Assembly (NCBI RefSeq): GCF_000744785.1
Contig: NZ_JQMO01000003.1
Span: 2,046,001-2,110,000, forward strand
Source of the DNA: Kitasatospora azatica KCTC 9699
GTDB taxonomy: Bacteria; Actinomycetota; Actinomycetes; Streptomycetales; Streptomycetaceae
Direction: 5' to 3'
Length of the DNA stretch: 64,000 nucleotides
The notes under the pieces were generated by a model. That model was given only the letters and a program-made list of their open reading frames with translations, ran no database searches and had not been told where the DNA came from. Positions within the stretch are counted from its first letter, which is position 1. Each line of letters opens with the position of its first letter. Shown piece after piece: positions 15,236-23,810 of this stretch. The position numbers were made by a program, and so were the translations under genes.

Positions 15236-16017
15236 GTACCTTCTCGCTCGCCGTCCGCGACTCGAACACGATGCTGCGCCGCAACCTGCTGCACGCGCGG
15301 CGCTACCCGTCCCTCACCCTGAACCTGCTGCTCACGCCGATCATGCTGCTGCTGCTCTTCGTCTACATCTTCGGCGACACGATGAGCGCGGGCATCGGTG
15401 GCGGCGGCCGCTCCGGCTACATCGCGTACATCGTCCCGGGCATCCTGATGATGACCATCGGCGGCACCGTGGTCGGGGCCGCGGTGTCGGTCTCCACCGA
15501 CATGGCCGAGGGCATCATCGCCCGCTTCCGCACGATGGCGATCCACCGCGGGTCCGTGCTCATCGGGCACGTCGTCGGCAGCGTGCTGCAGTGCATGGCC
15601 AGCGTGGTCCTGGTCGGGGCCGTCGCGGTGGCCATCGGCTTCCGGTCCAAGGACGCCACGGCCCTGAAGTGGCTGGCGGCGTTCGGGCTGCTCGCACTGT
15701 TCGCCCTGGCGCTCACCTGGATCGCGGTCGGGATGGGCATGGCCAGCCCGAACGCCGAGGCGGCCGGCAACAGTGCGATGCCGCTGATCCTCCTCCCGCT
15801 GATCTCGAGCGCCTTCGTCCCGGCCCACGCGATGCCGGGCTGGTTCCAGCCGATCGCCGAGTACCAGCCGTTCACGCCGGCCATCGAGACCCTGCGCGGC
15901 CTGCTGCTCGGCACCGGGATCGGCAACAACTGGTGGATCGCGATCCTGTGGTGCGTCGGCCTGACCGCGCTCGGCTACCGCTGGTCGACCTCGCAGTTCA
16001 ACCGCGACCCGAGGTAA
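15232..16017 (+). CDS. ABC transporter permease, DrrB/ABC-2 type
   Basis: 261 residues with six predicted helices, including LTLNLLLTPIMLLLLFVYIFG and the ABC-2 motif region PLILLPLISSAFVPAHAMPGWFQPIAEYQPFTP near the C-terminus, where DrrB-type exporters have a conserved P-x-x-F-x-P turn. Start ATG overlaps the stop of the ATPase gene by four bases, giving translational coupling. The 3' end overlaps the 3' end of the convergent SARP gene by 20 bp. Likely substrate: a hydrophobic drug or lipid; not determinable here. Confidence 0.9.
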   Translation: MSTFSLAVRDSNTMLRRNLLHARRYPSLTLNLLLTPIMLLLLFVYIFGDTMSAGIGGGGRSGYIAYIVPGILMMTIGGTVVGAAVSVSTDMAEGIIARFRTMAIHRGSVLIGHVVGSVLQCMASVVLVGAVAVAIGFRSKDATALKWLAAFGLLALFALALTWIAVGMGMASPNAEAAGNSAMPLILLPLISSAFVPAHAMPGWFQPIAEYQPFTPAIETLRGLLLGTGIGNNWWIAILWCVGLTALGYRWSTSQFNRDPR

Positions 16018-19000
16018 CCGCCATGACAGCGCGGGCTGCCTCCCGCAGTTCGTCCCGCTCCAGGGCGGCGTACTCCGACACCGCGTCGGCGTAGGCCGCC
16101 CGGTCGGCGTGCTCGGCCGCCTGCCGCGCCCGGGCCTGCGACATCGTCGGCTGGAACTCGCGCAGCACCCGCAGCCGTTCGGCCAGCGCGATCATCCGCA
16201 CCGCCCCCGTGGCGCCGGACCCGAGCCCCGCCATGCCGAGGGCGTGCAGCACCGTCCCGAGCACCGGGAGGTCCATGGGCGAACCGGGCGGGCCGGAGAG
16301 CAGCGTCCGCAGTCGCTGCCGCAGCCGCTCGACCGGCCCCGCGACGAGTTCGAGCCGGCCGGCGTGCGCGTGCGCCGTGACCATCGCGGACTGGATCTGC
16401 AGCGCCCACGGGTCGAGCCAGGCGTCGCCGCTGTGCGCCGAGGCGGCCGCGAGCATCCGCTCCACGGCGCTGCGCCACAGGCCGAGCCCGACCTCCGTCA
16501 GTCCGCGGGCCAGCGCGATCTCGGCGCGCCCGCCGAGGTCGGGCCGGTAGAAGGCGTCCTGCGGCGGGGTGTTGTCGCTCTCCACCTGCCGCAGCCAGTA
16601 CTCGGCCTCGTCGGCGTCGCCGCGCTGCAGGCAGGCGAGGACGAGCAGCGAGCGGATGCCGATGTAGTCGTGCCCGTCGCCGAGCCGCGGCAGCACCTCG
16701 AGCGCCGCTTTGAGATGCCCGTGGGCCTCCTCGCCCTGCCCCGTCCGCAGGCACAGCTCGCTCAGCCGGGAATGCACCGTGAGCTGCACGGACGGATTGT
16801 CGATCGGCGCGAGTTCGGCGACCATGCGGCGGGCCGAGGCGAGCGCGCGGTCGATGTCGTGCTCGTACTCCCAGACGTAGCAGGCGATGCACTCGGCGAT
16901 GCCGGCGACCAGCGGCTGCTCGCTCTCGCAGAGTCCCCGCAGCACCTCGTAGTCGGGAGGCAGCATCTCGGGGACCGCACTCAGCACGACGGCGGTGGCG
17001 CGCAGCAGCGTGTCCGGCGGGGCCGGGGGCAGCCGCCGGAGGGTGACGAGCTGGCGCACCGCACTCGGGCCGTGGCCCATGAACAGGCTCGCCGCGCACA
17101 ACACCGCAGCGGCGCGCGCGACTTCGACGTACTCGGGCTCGGGGTGGTAGTGCGACAGCGGCGGTCCGGTGTCCTCGGCGAGGGCGACGAGGCGGGGGAA
17201 GTTGGAGTCGGTGGACCACAGGGCGGCGAGGACGGCGGTCAGCGCGGCGATGGCGGGGCCGTCGGTCCGCGCCAGGGCGTGCCGCAGGGCCAGCACCAGG
17301 TTGTCCTGCTCGGCCTTGATCCGCCCCCAGGCGGCCTCGGGGCCTCCCCTGTTCGAGCGGAGCGAAGAGCTCGGGGAAGGCTGCGATCCGAACAGCGCGT
17401 CGTGGTACTCGACTCCGAAGTCCCGCGCCCAGGCCAGGAACCGGCCCACGGCCACCTCCTCCTCGCCCGCCTCCGCCCGCCGGGCCGCGCTGAACTCCCG
17501 TACCGTCTCCAGCATCCGGAACCGCACCCCGGCCGGGGTGTCGGCCGCGGTGATCAGCGACTGGTCGGCCAACTGCTCCAGGAGGAACAGCGCGTCCTCG
17601 CCGAGCACCTGCTCCGCCGCCTCGCCCAGGAAGCCGCCGGGGAAGACCGACAGCGTGCGCAGCGCCGCCCGGGCGTCCGCCGCGAGCAGGTTCCAGCTCC
17701 ACTCCACGACCGCGTGCAGCGTGCGGTGGCGCTCCGGGGTGTCCCGCGCCCCGCCGCGCAGCAGCGCGAACCGGTCGCCCAGACGGCGGGCGATCTCCGG
17801 CACCGACAGCACCCGCACCCGTGCCGCCGCCAACTCCACGGCGAGCGGCAGCCCGTCGAGGTGGCGGCAGAGTTCGGCCAGCGCGTCCGGCGGCAGCTCC
17901 ACGGCGGGTCGGGCGGCCCGGGCCCGCTGGGTGAACAACTCGACCGAGGTGTCGAGGCGGAGCTCCGGCAGCGCGTACACCGCCTCCGAGCTGAGGCCCA
18001 GCGGAGCCCGGCTGGTGGCGAGCACCCGCAGGTCCTTCGACGAGGAGACCAGGGCCTGCACGAGGTCGGCGGCGCCCCGGACGATCTGCTCGCAGTTGTC
18101 CAGCACCAGCAGCGCGGACCCGGAACCGAGCACGCCGAGGATGCCGGCCACCGGGTCGGCCCCGGCGTGGCCGCTCACGGCGCCGGGCCGCCCCTCGCCC
18201 GCGCCGAGCGCGGCGGCCACCTCCGCGGCCACGTCCTCGTCCGCGGTGACGCCGGCGAGCGGCACGAAGTACACCACCCGCTGCTCGGCCCGGCGGCTGA
18301 CGGCGTGCGCGAGCCGGGTCTTGCCGAGGCCGCCGGGGCCGACCACGGTGACGGCGCGGGAGGCGCGCAGCAGCCGTTCCACCGCCGCGATGTCCTCGTC
18401 CCGCCCGAGCAGCGGGTTCGGTTCGTGCGGCACGCCGTGCCGGACCACCGGCGGCTCGCCGCTCAGCAGCTCCTGCTGCACGGCCTTGAGCCCGGCACCC
18501 GGATCCGTGCCGAGCTCGTCGCGCAGCTCGCGGCGGTACGCCTCGTACCGGGTCAGCGCGGCGGACGGTCCCGCCGTCGCCGCCTCGCCGCGCAGCAGCT
18601 CGGCGAGCAGTTCCTCGTCGCGCGGATGCTCCGAGGCGGCCACGGCCAGCGGCCCGGCCGCCTCCGCATGCCGCCCCAGCCGGGCGAGCGCCAGCGCCTG
18701 CGCGCGGACCAGCGTGTCGCGGACGGGGGCGCGCTCGGTGCGCAGCGCGGCCACGGGGTCCTCGGAGTCGCCGGCCCCGTCAGGGGTGCCCGCCCACAGT
18801 GCGAGCCCGGCCTCGGCCGCAGCCAGCGACCCGGCGTGGTCGCCGGCCCTGGCCCGGTCGGCGCTCGCGGCGGCGTGCAGCAGCAGGGCCGAGCTGTCGA
18901 CCTGCTCCTCGGCGAGGGCGAGCCGGTAGCCGGTCGGTGTGCTGGCGATGACCTCGGCGCCCAACTGCGTCCGGGTCCGGGAGACCAGGACCTGCAGCGC

Positions 19001-19174
19001 CTTGCCCGGCCGCTCCGGCAACTCCTCTGCCCACAGTCCCGACACCAGCCGCTCGGTGCTGCACCCCGTGCGCAAGTCGCCTGCGAGCAACGCGAGGAGA
19101 GCCCGGAGCCGGGGCGCGGTGACCTCCTGTCCGCGATAGGCGACACGCGGCAGCAGGGTCAGGTCGGTAGTCAC
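15998..19174 (-). CDS. Large SARP/AfsR-type regulator: HTH, BTAD, NTPase, TPR-like
   Basis: 1058 residues. The first 85 or so form an OmpR-like winged helix (ERLVSGLWAEELPERPGKALQVLVSRTR), residues about 90-235 the bacterial activation domain (ELRDELGTDPGAGLKAVQQELL), and residues about 255-560 an AfsR/NB-ARC-like NTPase with Walker A GPGGLGKTR (near 280), Walker B LLVLDNCEQ and GLPLAVELAAARVRVLS. The rest is helical repeats. Such proteins activate secondary metabolite or exporter genes in response to nucleotide or ligand state. GTG 19172-19174 is the start. Near residue 600 the line SQPSPSSSLRSNRGG is encoded by a palindromic insert. Its convergent partner DrrAB may be a target, but that is inference. 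Confidence 0.88.
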   Translation of the reverse strand: MTTDLTLLPRVAYRGQEVTAPRLRALLALLAGDLRTGCSTERLVSGLWAEELPERPGKALQVLVSRTRTQLGAEVIASTPTGYRLALAEEQVDSSALLLHAAASADRARAGDHAGSLAAAEAGLALWAGTPDGAGDSEDPVAALRTERAPVRDTLVRAQALALARLGRHAEAAGPLAVAASEHPRDEELLAELLRGEAATAGPSAALTRYEAYRRELRDELGTDPGAGLKAVQQELLSGEPPVVRHGVPHEPNPLLGRDEDIAAVERLLRASRAVTVVGPGGLGKTRLAHAVSRRAEQRVVYFVPLAGVTADEDVAAEVAAALGAGEGRPGAVSGHAGADPVAGILGVLGSGSALLVLDNCEQIVRGAADLVQALVSSSKDLRVLATSRAPLGLSSEAVYALPELRLDTSVELFTQRARAARPAVELPPDALAELCRHLDGLPLAVELAAARVRVLSVPEIARRLGDRFALLRGGARDTPERHRTLHAVVEWSWNLLAADARAALRTLSVFPGGFLGEAAEQVLGEDALFLLEQLADQSLITAADTPAGVRFRMLETVREFSAARRAEAGEEEVAVGRFLAWARDFGVEYHDALFGSQPSPSSSLRSNRGGPEAAWGRIKAEQDNLVLALRHALARTDGPAIAALTAVLAALWSTDSNFPRLVALAEDTGPPLSHYHPEPEYVEVARAAAVLCAASLFMGHGPSAVRQLVTLRRLPPAPPDTLLRATAVVLSAVPEMLPPDYEVLRGLCESEQPLVAGIAECIACYVWEYEHDIDRALASARRMVAELAPIDNPSVQLTVHSRLSELCLRTGQGEEAHGHLKAALEVLPRLGDGHDYIGIRSLLVLACLQRGDADEAEYWLRQVESDNTPPQDAFYRPDLGGRAEIALARGLTEVGLGLWRSAVERMLAAASAHSGDAWLDPWALQIQSAMVTAHAHAGRLELVAGPVERLRQRLRTLLSGPPGSPMDLPVLGTVLHALGMAGLGSGATGAVRMIALAERLRVLREFQPTMSQARARQAAEHADRAAYADAVSEYAALERDELREAARAVMAVTSGRG
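17342..17381. repeat. Palindromic element inserted in the SARP coding sequence
   Basis: GCCTCCCC-tgtt-CGAGC on the left and GCTCGGGGAAGGC on the right form a bulged hairpin. It adds about 13 residues between FG and AAW, where relatives usually have a short FGPE-type turn. Frame is kept. Confidence 0.5.
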
Positions 19175-19250
19175 CCGTGCAGACTAGCCAAGCCGCCGAC
19201 CACCGGAACTCCCGCTGCGCGGAGGGCTACTGGACTGTCTCCGCCGCCAG

Positions 19251-19997
19251 TCACGGGGTGGCGGGCGGAGCGCTCGGGGCAGTGGTGCCCGCGACCCATC
19301 CCGGCAGTGTCGGCAGTACCGCTTCGGCGATCCGGTACAGGCTCGCGTCGTCCGGTGTTCCGGTGTCCTGGCGCCAGATCGCGAGCTCGTAGGAACCGCC
19401 GCGCCCGTCCGGGTGCTTGCCGATCACGAGGTTGTGCGCGACCCCGCTCGGCGCGCGCGAGGTCGAGCTGCCGCCGCCGAGCGAGAAGCTGAAGCCGATG
19501 GTGTTCATCTCGTAGGTGGTACTCAGGTGGCCGAGCACCGGGGCGCGGTGGTGCGACGCGGAGCCGAGGATCTCGGCATCGGTGACGTCCAGGTCGTCGT
19601 CGTCCGTGAGGCGCACGGAGATCTGCCCGATCTGGACCTCGGCGCAGTGGATGACCTGCTTCGTGCCGTCCGCGTTGGTCCAGTGCGCGAGGCCCGGCCC
19701 GGCGACCGTGACCCGGTCCGTGGGTGCCCCGACCAGGATCGGCAGGTCGGGCCGGTTCAACGCGGCGCAGAGCGCCGGGTACCTGGGGGAGTCGTCGGCC
19801 GTCGGGGCCGTGCAGGTCACCGCCGGGGCGGACTTGTTCGCCGCCTCCTCGCGGTGCTGCAGCACGAGGAACCCGGCGACCAGCACCCCGCCCATCGCCA
19901 GGGCTGCCGCCACCTGGGCACCCGCCCGCATGCCCGGTTCCTTGCCCGGCCCGCTGGCCGGCTCTGCCGGCAGCTCCGTACCCTGCTGATCAGTCAC
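19251..19997 (-). CDS. Membrane-anchored protein of unknown function (DUF6215-like)
   Basis: 248 residues. A short cytoplasmic N-terminus (MTDQQGTELPAEPASGPGKE) precedes one transmembrane helix (VAAALAMGGVLVAGFLVLQ, about 29-47); the remaining 200 residues would be outside the cell. Two cysteines (VTCTAP and LCAAL) could form a disulfide. The C-terminal segment SLYRIAEAVLPTLPGW resembles a Streptomyces family I remember as DUF6215, but I cannot confirm it. It lies 76 bp from the start of the SARP gene and is divergent from the DUF5984 gene. Confidence 0.7.
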   Translation of the reverse strand: MTDQQGTELPAEPASGPGKEPGMRAGAQVAAALAMGGVLVAGFLVLQHREEAANKSAPAVTCTAPTADDSPRYPALCAALNRPDLPILVGAPTDRVTVAGPGLAHWTNADGTKQVIHCAEVQIGQISVRLTDDDDLDVTDAEILGSASHHRAPVLGHLSTTYEMNTIGFSFSLGGGSSTSRAPSGVAHNLVIGKHPDGRGGSYELAIWRQDTGTPDDASLYRIAEAVLPTLPGWVAGTTAPSAPPATP

Positions 19998-20065
19998 GGG
20001 CGAACGGTATCCGACGGTCTGTTCGAGTGCACCGGACTTATCGGAGCGTCAGCTACCGTTGATCG

Positions 20066-20872
20066 GTGATCCACACCGACCCCGCGATTCGCTTCCGCTT
20101 CGGACTGACTCCGTTGGAGAAGGTCAAGCCGTGGGGTGCCGAGCGTCCCGTGTTCCACTGGTTCGGGCTGACCGACGGCTGGTACGGCATCGACCTCGCC
20201 GGCCATGAGGTGCTGCGTTACTCCGAGCGCAGTGTCCGGGAGCTCCGGAGCGACAGCGACGGTGGCCAACCGCACCCGTACGTGGACTACTACGTCGCCC
20301 GCCTGTGGGAGGACGTGATCGCGCTCGTGTCGGAGGCGATGGAACCGCTGCCACCGGACCTGGTGGACGTCGCGGCCGACACCTCACCGGACTGGACGTG
20401 GCTTGAGGCGCCGGAGGCCGAGGCCGCACTGAGCTGGCACAGCGCGGGCTACCTGGACACCGGCTATCTGCGCATCGCGCCGCGCATCCGTTGCTGGCGC
20501 ACCGTCATCGGTGAAGGCGACACGGTGACCATCAGCTGGGAACATCAGGCGGACCCGGAGGGCGTGATCGAGTTCGTCGGCCCGCGGACGGGGCGGGTGA
20601 CCGTACCGACGGGTGAGTTCCTCGCGGCGGTGACCGAACTCGACCGGGCGCTGTTGGCAGCCATGGACCGACGCATCGGCGAACTGGAAGAGGCCGGTCC
20701 GGTGCCCGGTGTCGAAGTGGACGTGGAGCAGTTGCGCCGCGAGCACCGGGACCGGACGACCTGGTTGCAGCGCGCCCGGGACCGCGAGCCGGGTACGGAC
20801 TGGGACGCCGTACGTGTCGGTGCGCGCATGCTGCTGGCCCCTGGGGCAGCAGAGAAGGACCAGGCGGGGTAG
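20066..20872 (+). CDS. DUF5984-like protein
   Basis: 268 residues, soluble, no signal peptide. It starts IRFRFGLTPLEKVKPWG, followed by LHWFGLTDGWY-type text (FHWFGLTDGWYGIDL), and has a Trp-rich middle (SWHSAGYLDTGYLRIAPRIRCWR). This pattern matches the actinobacterial DUF5984 family, of unknown function, often found near SUKH/immunity-type genes; the convergent neighbour here is indeed a SMI1/KNR4-like gene. GTG 20066 is used. Confidence 0.72.
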   Translation: MIHTDPAIRFRFGLTPLEKVKPWGAERPVFHWFGLTDGWYGIDLAGHEVLRYSERSVRELRSDSDGGQPHPYVDYYVARLWEDVIALVSEAMEPLPPDLVDVAADTSPDWTWLEAPEAEAALSWHSAGYLDTGYLRIAPRIRCWRTVIGEGDTVTISWEHQADPEGVIEFVGPRTGRVTVPTGEFLAAVTELDRALLAAMDRRIGELEEAGPVPGVEVDVEQLRREHRDRTTWLQRARDREPGTDWDAVRVGARMLLAPGAAEKDQAG

Positions 20873-20890
20873 GGAAGTTGCCCGACCGAC

Positions 20891-21673
20891 TCAGGTGGCG
20901 CCGGTGGACAGCCAACTGAGGAGGTCGTCGGTCAGCCATTCGCCGACGCCGGGGGTTTCGATGTCGTTGTCGCCCGCGCCGAGGTCGAGGCGGTAGACGG
21001 ACGGCCGGTCGGCGGTGCTGCGGCGGATGAAGAGGCCGTTCCCGCCGCTGTCGTCGCCGATCAGGATCCAGTCGGGCTGGTACTCGCCGACCTCGTAGGT
21101 CTCGTTGCGTTCGAGGATGTCCTGCGGGCCGTAGATCGTGATGCCGTTGGGGAGTTGGACACCCGGTGTCGAGCGCCAGAGGCGGGCCAGCGCGGGGACG
21201 GGTCCGCCGCCGAGTCCGCTGGTTTGGGCCACCTGGACGGTCAGGAAACCCGCGAACGTGTCCGCCACCAGGTCCTCCGCACCGCTGTGGCGGCCGCGTC
21301 GGACGACGGCGTGCTCCGCCGGACCGTCGAGCACGAGGTGGTAGGTGTCGCCGCCGTCCGCTTCGGCTGCGGCGTAGAAACAGAGCCGGTCTCCGTCGAG
21401 ACGCCAGCCGGCGGTGACATCGTCGGCCCCGCCTTCGCCGGCCTCGCCTTGGCCGGCCTCGCCTTCGCCGGGCGGGCCGAGACGCGCGAGCGGTGCGCCG
21501 TGGAGCGAGCCGTCGTTGTACTCGGCCAGCCACCAGCGGTACGAGGGGGCGAGCGGGCCGAGGGCCGATTCGGCCGAGCGGATCCACGCCTCGGGCGCGC
21601 CGCACTCGGGGCGGTTGGTGATCGCGGGGGAGCTGTCGATCAGGGCTCGGAGGAGGACGAGGTCGGGCGTCAT
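20891..21673 (-). CDS. SMI1/KNR4 (SUKH)-family protein
   Basis: 260 residues. The N-terminal part shows the SUKH pattern: ESALGPLAPSYRWWLAEYNDGSL, then a strand with GDDSGGNGLFIRR near the C-terminus. SUKH proteins are often immunity partners in contact-dependent toxin systems, but no toxin gene is seen nearby. An internal Gly/Glu repeat (GEGEAGQGEAGEGG) near residue 70 looks like an expanded linker. ATG 21671-21673. Convergent with the DUF5984 gene, 18 bp apart. Confidence 0.78.
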   Translation of the reverse strand: MTPDLVLLRALIDSSPAITNRPECGAPEAWIRSAESALGPLAPSYRWWLAEYNDGSLHGAPLARLGPPGEGEAGQGEAGEGGADDVTAGWRLDGDRLCFYAAAEADGGDTYHLVLDGPAEHAVVRRGRHSGAEDLVADTFAGFLTVQVAQTSGLGGGPVPALARLWRSTPGVQLPNGITIYGPQDILERNETYEVGEYQPDWILIGDDSGGNGLFIRRSTADRPSVYRLDLGAGDNDIETPGVGEWLTDDLLSWLSTGAT

Positions 21674-21810
21674 TGCCGCGAGTCTGGCACGCGGTCAGGG
21701 GTAACGCAGGGCGAGGGTGAGGAGGAGGGTGGCGAGGGGGAGCAGGGCGGCGAGGGTGACGGTGTAGGCGGCGGACTCACGGCGGGCTGACCGCGCAGTA
21801 GGGTCTTGCC

Positions 21811-22443
21811 ATGCTCCTGTGGATCAACGGCCCCTTCGGTGGCGGCAAGACGCAGACCGCGCACGAGATCCAGCGACGGCTCCCCGGCAGCGTCATCTGC
21901 GATCCCGAGCACGTGGGTTTCGGCCTGCACCGGATGACGCCGCCCTCGCTGCGTGGGGACTTCCAGGACCTGCCCGCTTGGCGGCAGGGCGTGAACGAGG
22001 TGCTGGACCGCGCGCTCACCGAGTACCCGGGCACGGTGATCGTGCCGATGACCATCACGGAGCCGGCCTACTTCCGCGAGACCGTCGGACGACTCCGCGA
22101 ACGCGGCCATGACGTACGGCACTTCGCACTGCTGGCCGATCGCGCGACAGTGCTGCGGCGGCTGCGCGAGCGCGGCTTCGGGCATCTCGTGCAGTTCGTC
22201 GCCGGGAAGGACGCCCCACTGCGCCGGGAGAGCTTCGCGCTCTCGAAGCTCGACCTCTGCCTGGAGCGCCTGCGCGAGCCGGAGTTCGCCGAGCACCTGT
22301 GGACCGACGACCTCACGATCCGGCAGGTCGCCGACCACATCGCCGCCACGTCCGGACTGACCCTCACCCCGAACAGCGACAGCCCGCTCCGCGGCCGCCT
22401 CCGCCGGGCCTGGACCGGGGCCAAGCACATTCGCTTCGACTGA
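21811..22443 (+). CDS. TmrB-like P-loop protein
   Basis: 210 residues. The N-terminus MLLWINGPFGGGKTQTAHEI is a P-loop (GPFGGGKT) with the layout of TmrB, the Bacillus ATP-binding tunicamycin-resistance protein, and of related kinase-like proteins that modify or sequester nucleoside antibiotics. VIVPMTITEPAYF and the basic region RRLRERGF also fit. There are no membrane segments. ATG 21811 stands alone with upstream G-rich DNA. Real function here is unproven: resistance or a general kinase role are both possible. Confidence 0.78.
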   Translation: MLLWINGPFGGGKTQTAHEIQRRLPGSVICDPEHVGFGLHRMTPPSLRGDFQDLPAWRQGVNEVLDRALTEYPGTVIVPMTITEPAYFRETVGRLRERGHDVRHFALLADRATVLRRLRERGFGHLVQFVAGKDAPLRRESFALSKLDLCLERLREPEFAEHLWTDDLTIRQVADHIAATSGLTLTPNSDSPLRGRLRRAWTGAKHIRFD

Positions 22444-22516
22444 CTCGGCCACGACCCCCTCGTGCCCGGGATCGCCGACAGGCCTCACCCCCGACCCGAA
22501 GTGGACAATGGGAGCC

Positions 22517-23107
22517 ATGAGGCTCTTCGTGGCGGTCCGGCCGCCGATCGAGGTGCTCGCCGAGCTGGAGTCGGCCGTCGCGCCGTTGCGCGCGCTGCCC
22601 GGGGCCGAGCGGCTTCGCTGGACGCTGCCGGAGGCGTGGCATCTGACCCTGGTCTTCCTCGGCGAGGTGCCGCAGGAGAGGCTGCCCGAGCTGCGGGACG
22701 GGCTGGCGCAGGTGGCGCTCGGATACGTCGTGCACCAGGTGCGGCTGGCCGGTGGCGGACGGTTCGGGGACCGGGTGCTCTGGGTGGGGCTGGCCGGGCA
22801 GACCTGGGCGTTGCGCTCGCTGGCTCGGGCGGTGACCCAGGTGGCGAGCGAGGTGCTCGCGGTCGAGGAGGAGTTCTCGTACCACCCGCACCTCACGCTG
22901 GCGCGGGCCGGCGGGCGCGGGCACCACAGTCACCCCGGGCGCGAGGAGCGGGCCGCGCTGCATGAGGCGGCCGAGCGGCTGGAGACCTTCGAGGGGGCCG
23001 AGTACTCGGTGACGAGCATTCAGCTGATGAGGAGTGACTTCGGCAGCGGGCACGGGCCCGTGCACTACACCAGCGTCGGCAGCTGGGATCTGGCCTACCC
23101 GCAGTAG
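22517..23107 (+). CDS. thpR: RNA 2',3'-cyclic phosphodiesterase
   Basis: 196 residues of the 2H phosphoesterase (LigT/ThpR) family, which opens 2',3'-cyclic phosphate ends on RNA. The two HxTx motifs are HLTLVFLG (near residue 45) and HPHLTLAR (near 126), the pair of catalytic His-x-Thr motifs of the family. MRLFVAVRPP is the usual start, so ATG 22517 is preferred over ATG 22508, which adds MGA; neither has an ideal ribosome site. It lies 65 bp after the TmrB-like gene and may share its transcript. Confidence 0.85.
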   Translation: MRLFVAVRPPIEVLAELESAVAPLRALPGAERLRWTLPEAWHLTLVFLGEVPQERLPELRDGLAQVALGYVVHQVRLAGGGRFGDRVLWVGLAGQTWALRSLARAVTQVASEVLAVEEEFSYHPHLTLARAGGRGHHSHPGREERAALHEAAERLETFEGAEYSVTSIQLMRSDFGSGHGPVHYTSVGSWDLAYPQ

Positions 23108-23135
23108 CCCGCAGCGGCCCGCAGCAAGCGGGCGC

Positions 23136-23732
23136 TCAGCTCGGCCAGGCCGCCATCGCCGTCTGCGCGATCAGCTCCAGTTCCTCCCGCGACGCCCCGT
23201 CCCTGGCCTGCTGCGACATCCCCTGCACCACCGCTGCCGTGAAGCGCGCCAGCGCCCTCGGGTCGGTTGCCGCCGGCTCCTCCCCGCGCGCCACCGCCGC
23301 CGCGATCCGTTGCTCGAAGTCCTCGAGGTTGGCCTTCCGCAGCACCAGCAGCGCCTCCCGCACGTCGGGGCTGCCGCAGTTGGCGGCCGCGCTGACGACC
23401 AGGCAGCCGTGCGGGCGTCCGGGCGCCGTGTACTCCGCCGCCGCCTCGCGCAGCAGTCGCGCGATGCCGGCCCGGACCGTCGGTTCCTCGGCCAGCGCCC
23501 GGGCGCCGAAGGCGCCGTAGGTCTGCCCGTAGCGGGCCACCACCTCGTCGAAGAGCGCCCGCTTGTCGCCGAAGGCGGCGTACAGGCTCGGCGGCCGGAT
23601 GCCCATGGCCTCGGTGAGGTCGGCGATCGAGGCGGCCTCGTACCCCTTCTCCCAGAACAGCAGCATGGCCGCGGCCAGCGCCGCCTCGCGGTCGAAGGAC
23701 CGGGGGCGGCCGCGGGTCGGGGTGCTGGTCAT
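23136..23732 (-). CDS. TetR-family transcriptional regulator
   Basis: 198 residues. The N-terminal HTH is GRPRSFDREAALAAAMLLFWEKGYEAASIADLTEAMGIRPPSLYAAFGDKRALFDEVV, a textbook TetR DNA-binding domain. The C-terminal ligand domain has GCLVVSAAANCG, typical of the group that controls neighbouring oxidoreductases. It is divergent from an SDR gene with only 78 bp between the start codons, where a repeated CGCTACAGAAAG lies; it probably represses both genes. Confidence 0.92.
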   Translation of the reverse strand: MTSTPTRGRPRSFDREAALAAAMLLFWEKGYEAASIADLTEAMGIRPPSLYAAFGDKRALFDEVVARYGQTYGAFGARALAEEPTVRAGIARLLREAAAEYTAPGRPHGCLVVSAAANCGSPDVREALLVLRKANLEDFEQRIAAAVARGEEPAATDPRALARFTAAVVQGMSQQARDGASREELELIAQTAMAAWPS

Positions 23733-23751
23733 GCCCCGATTCTATATCGCT

Positions 23752-23802
23752 CGCTACAGAAAGCGTGTTACGGTCCTTTCCATAGTGATCGCTACAGAAA
23801 GG
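23752..23802. promoter_or_regulatory. Operator region of the TetR/SDR pair
   Basis: CGCTACAGAAAG occurs twice in direct orientation at 23752-23763 and 23790-23801, 38 bp apart. CCTTTC (23775-23780) and GAAAGG (23797-23802) form a partial inverted repeat. All lie between the divergent start codons. Confidence 0.55.
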
Positions 23803-23810
23803 GCGGGGCG

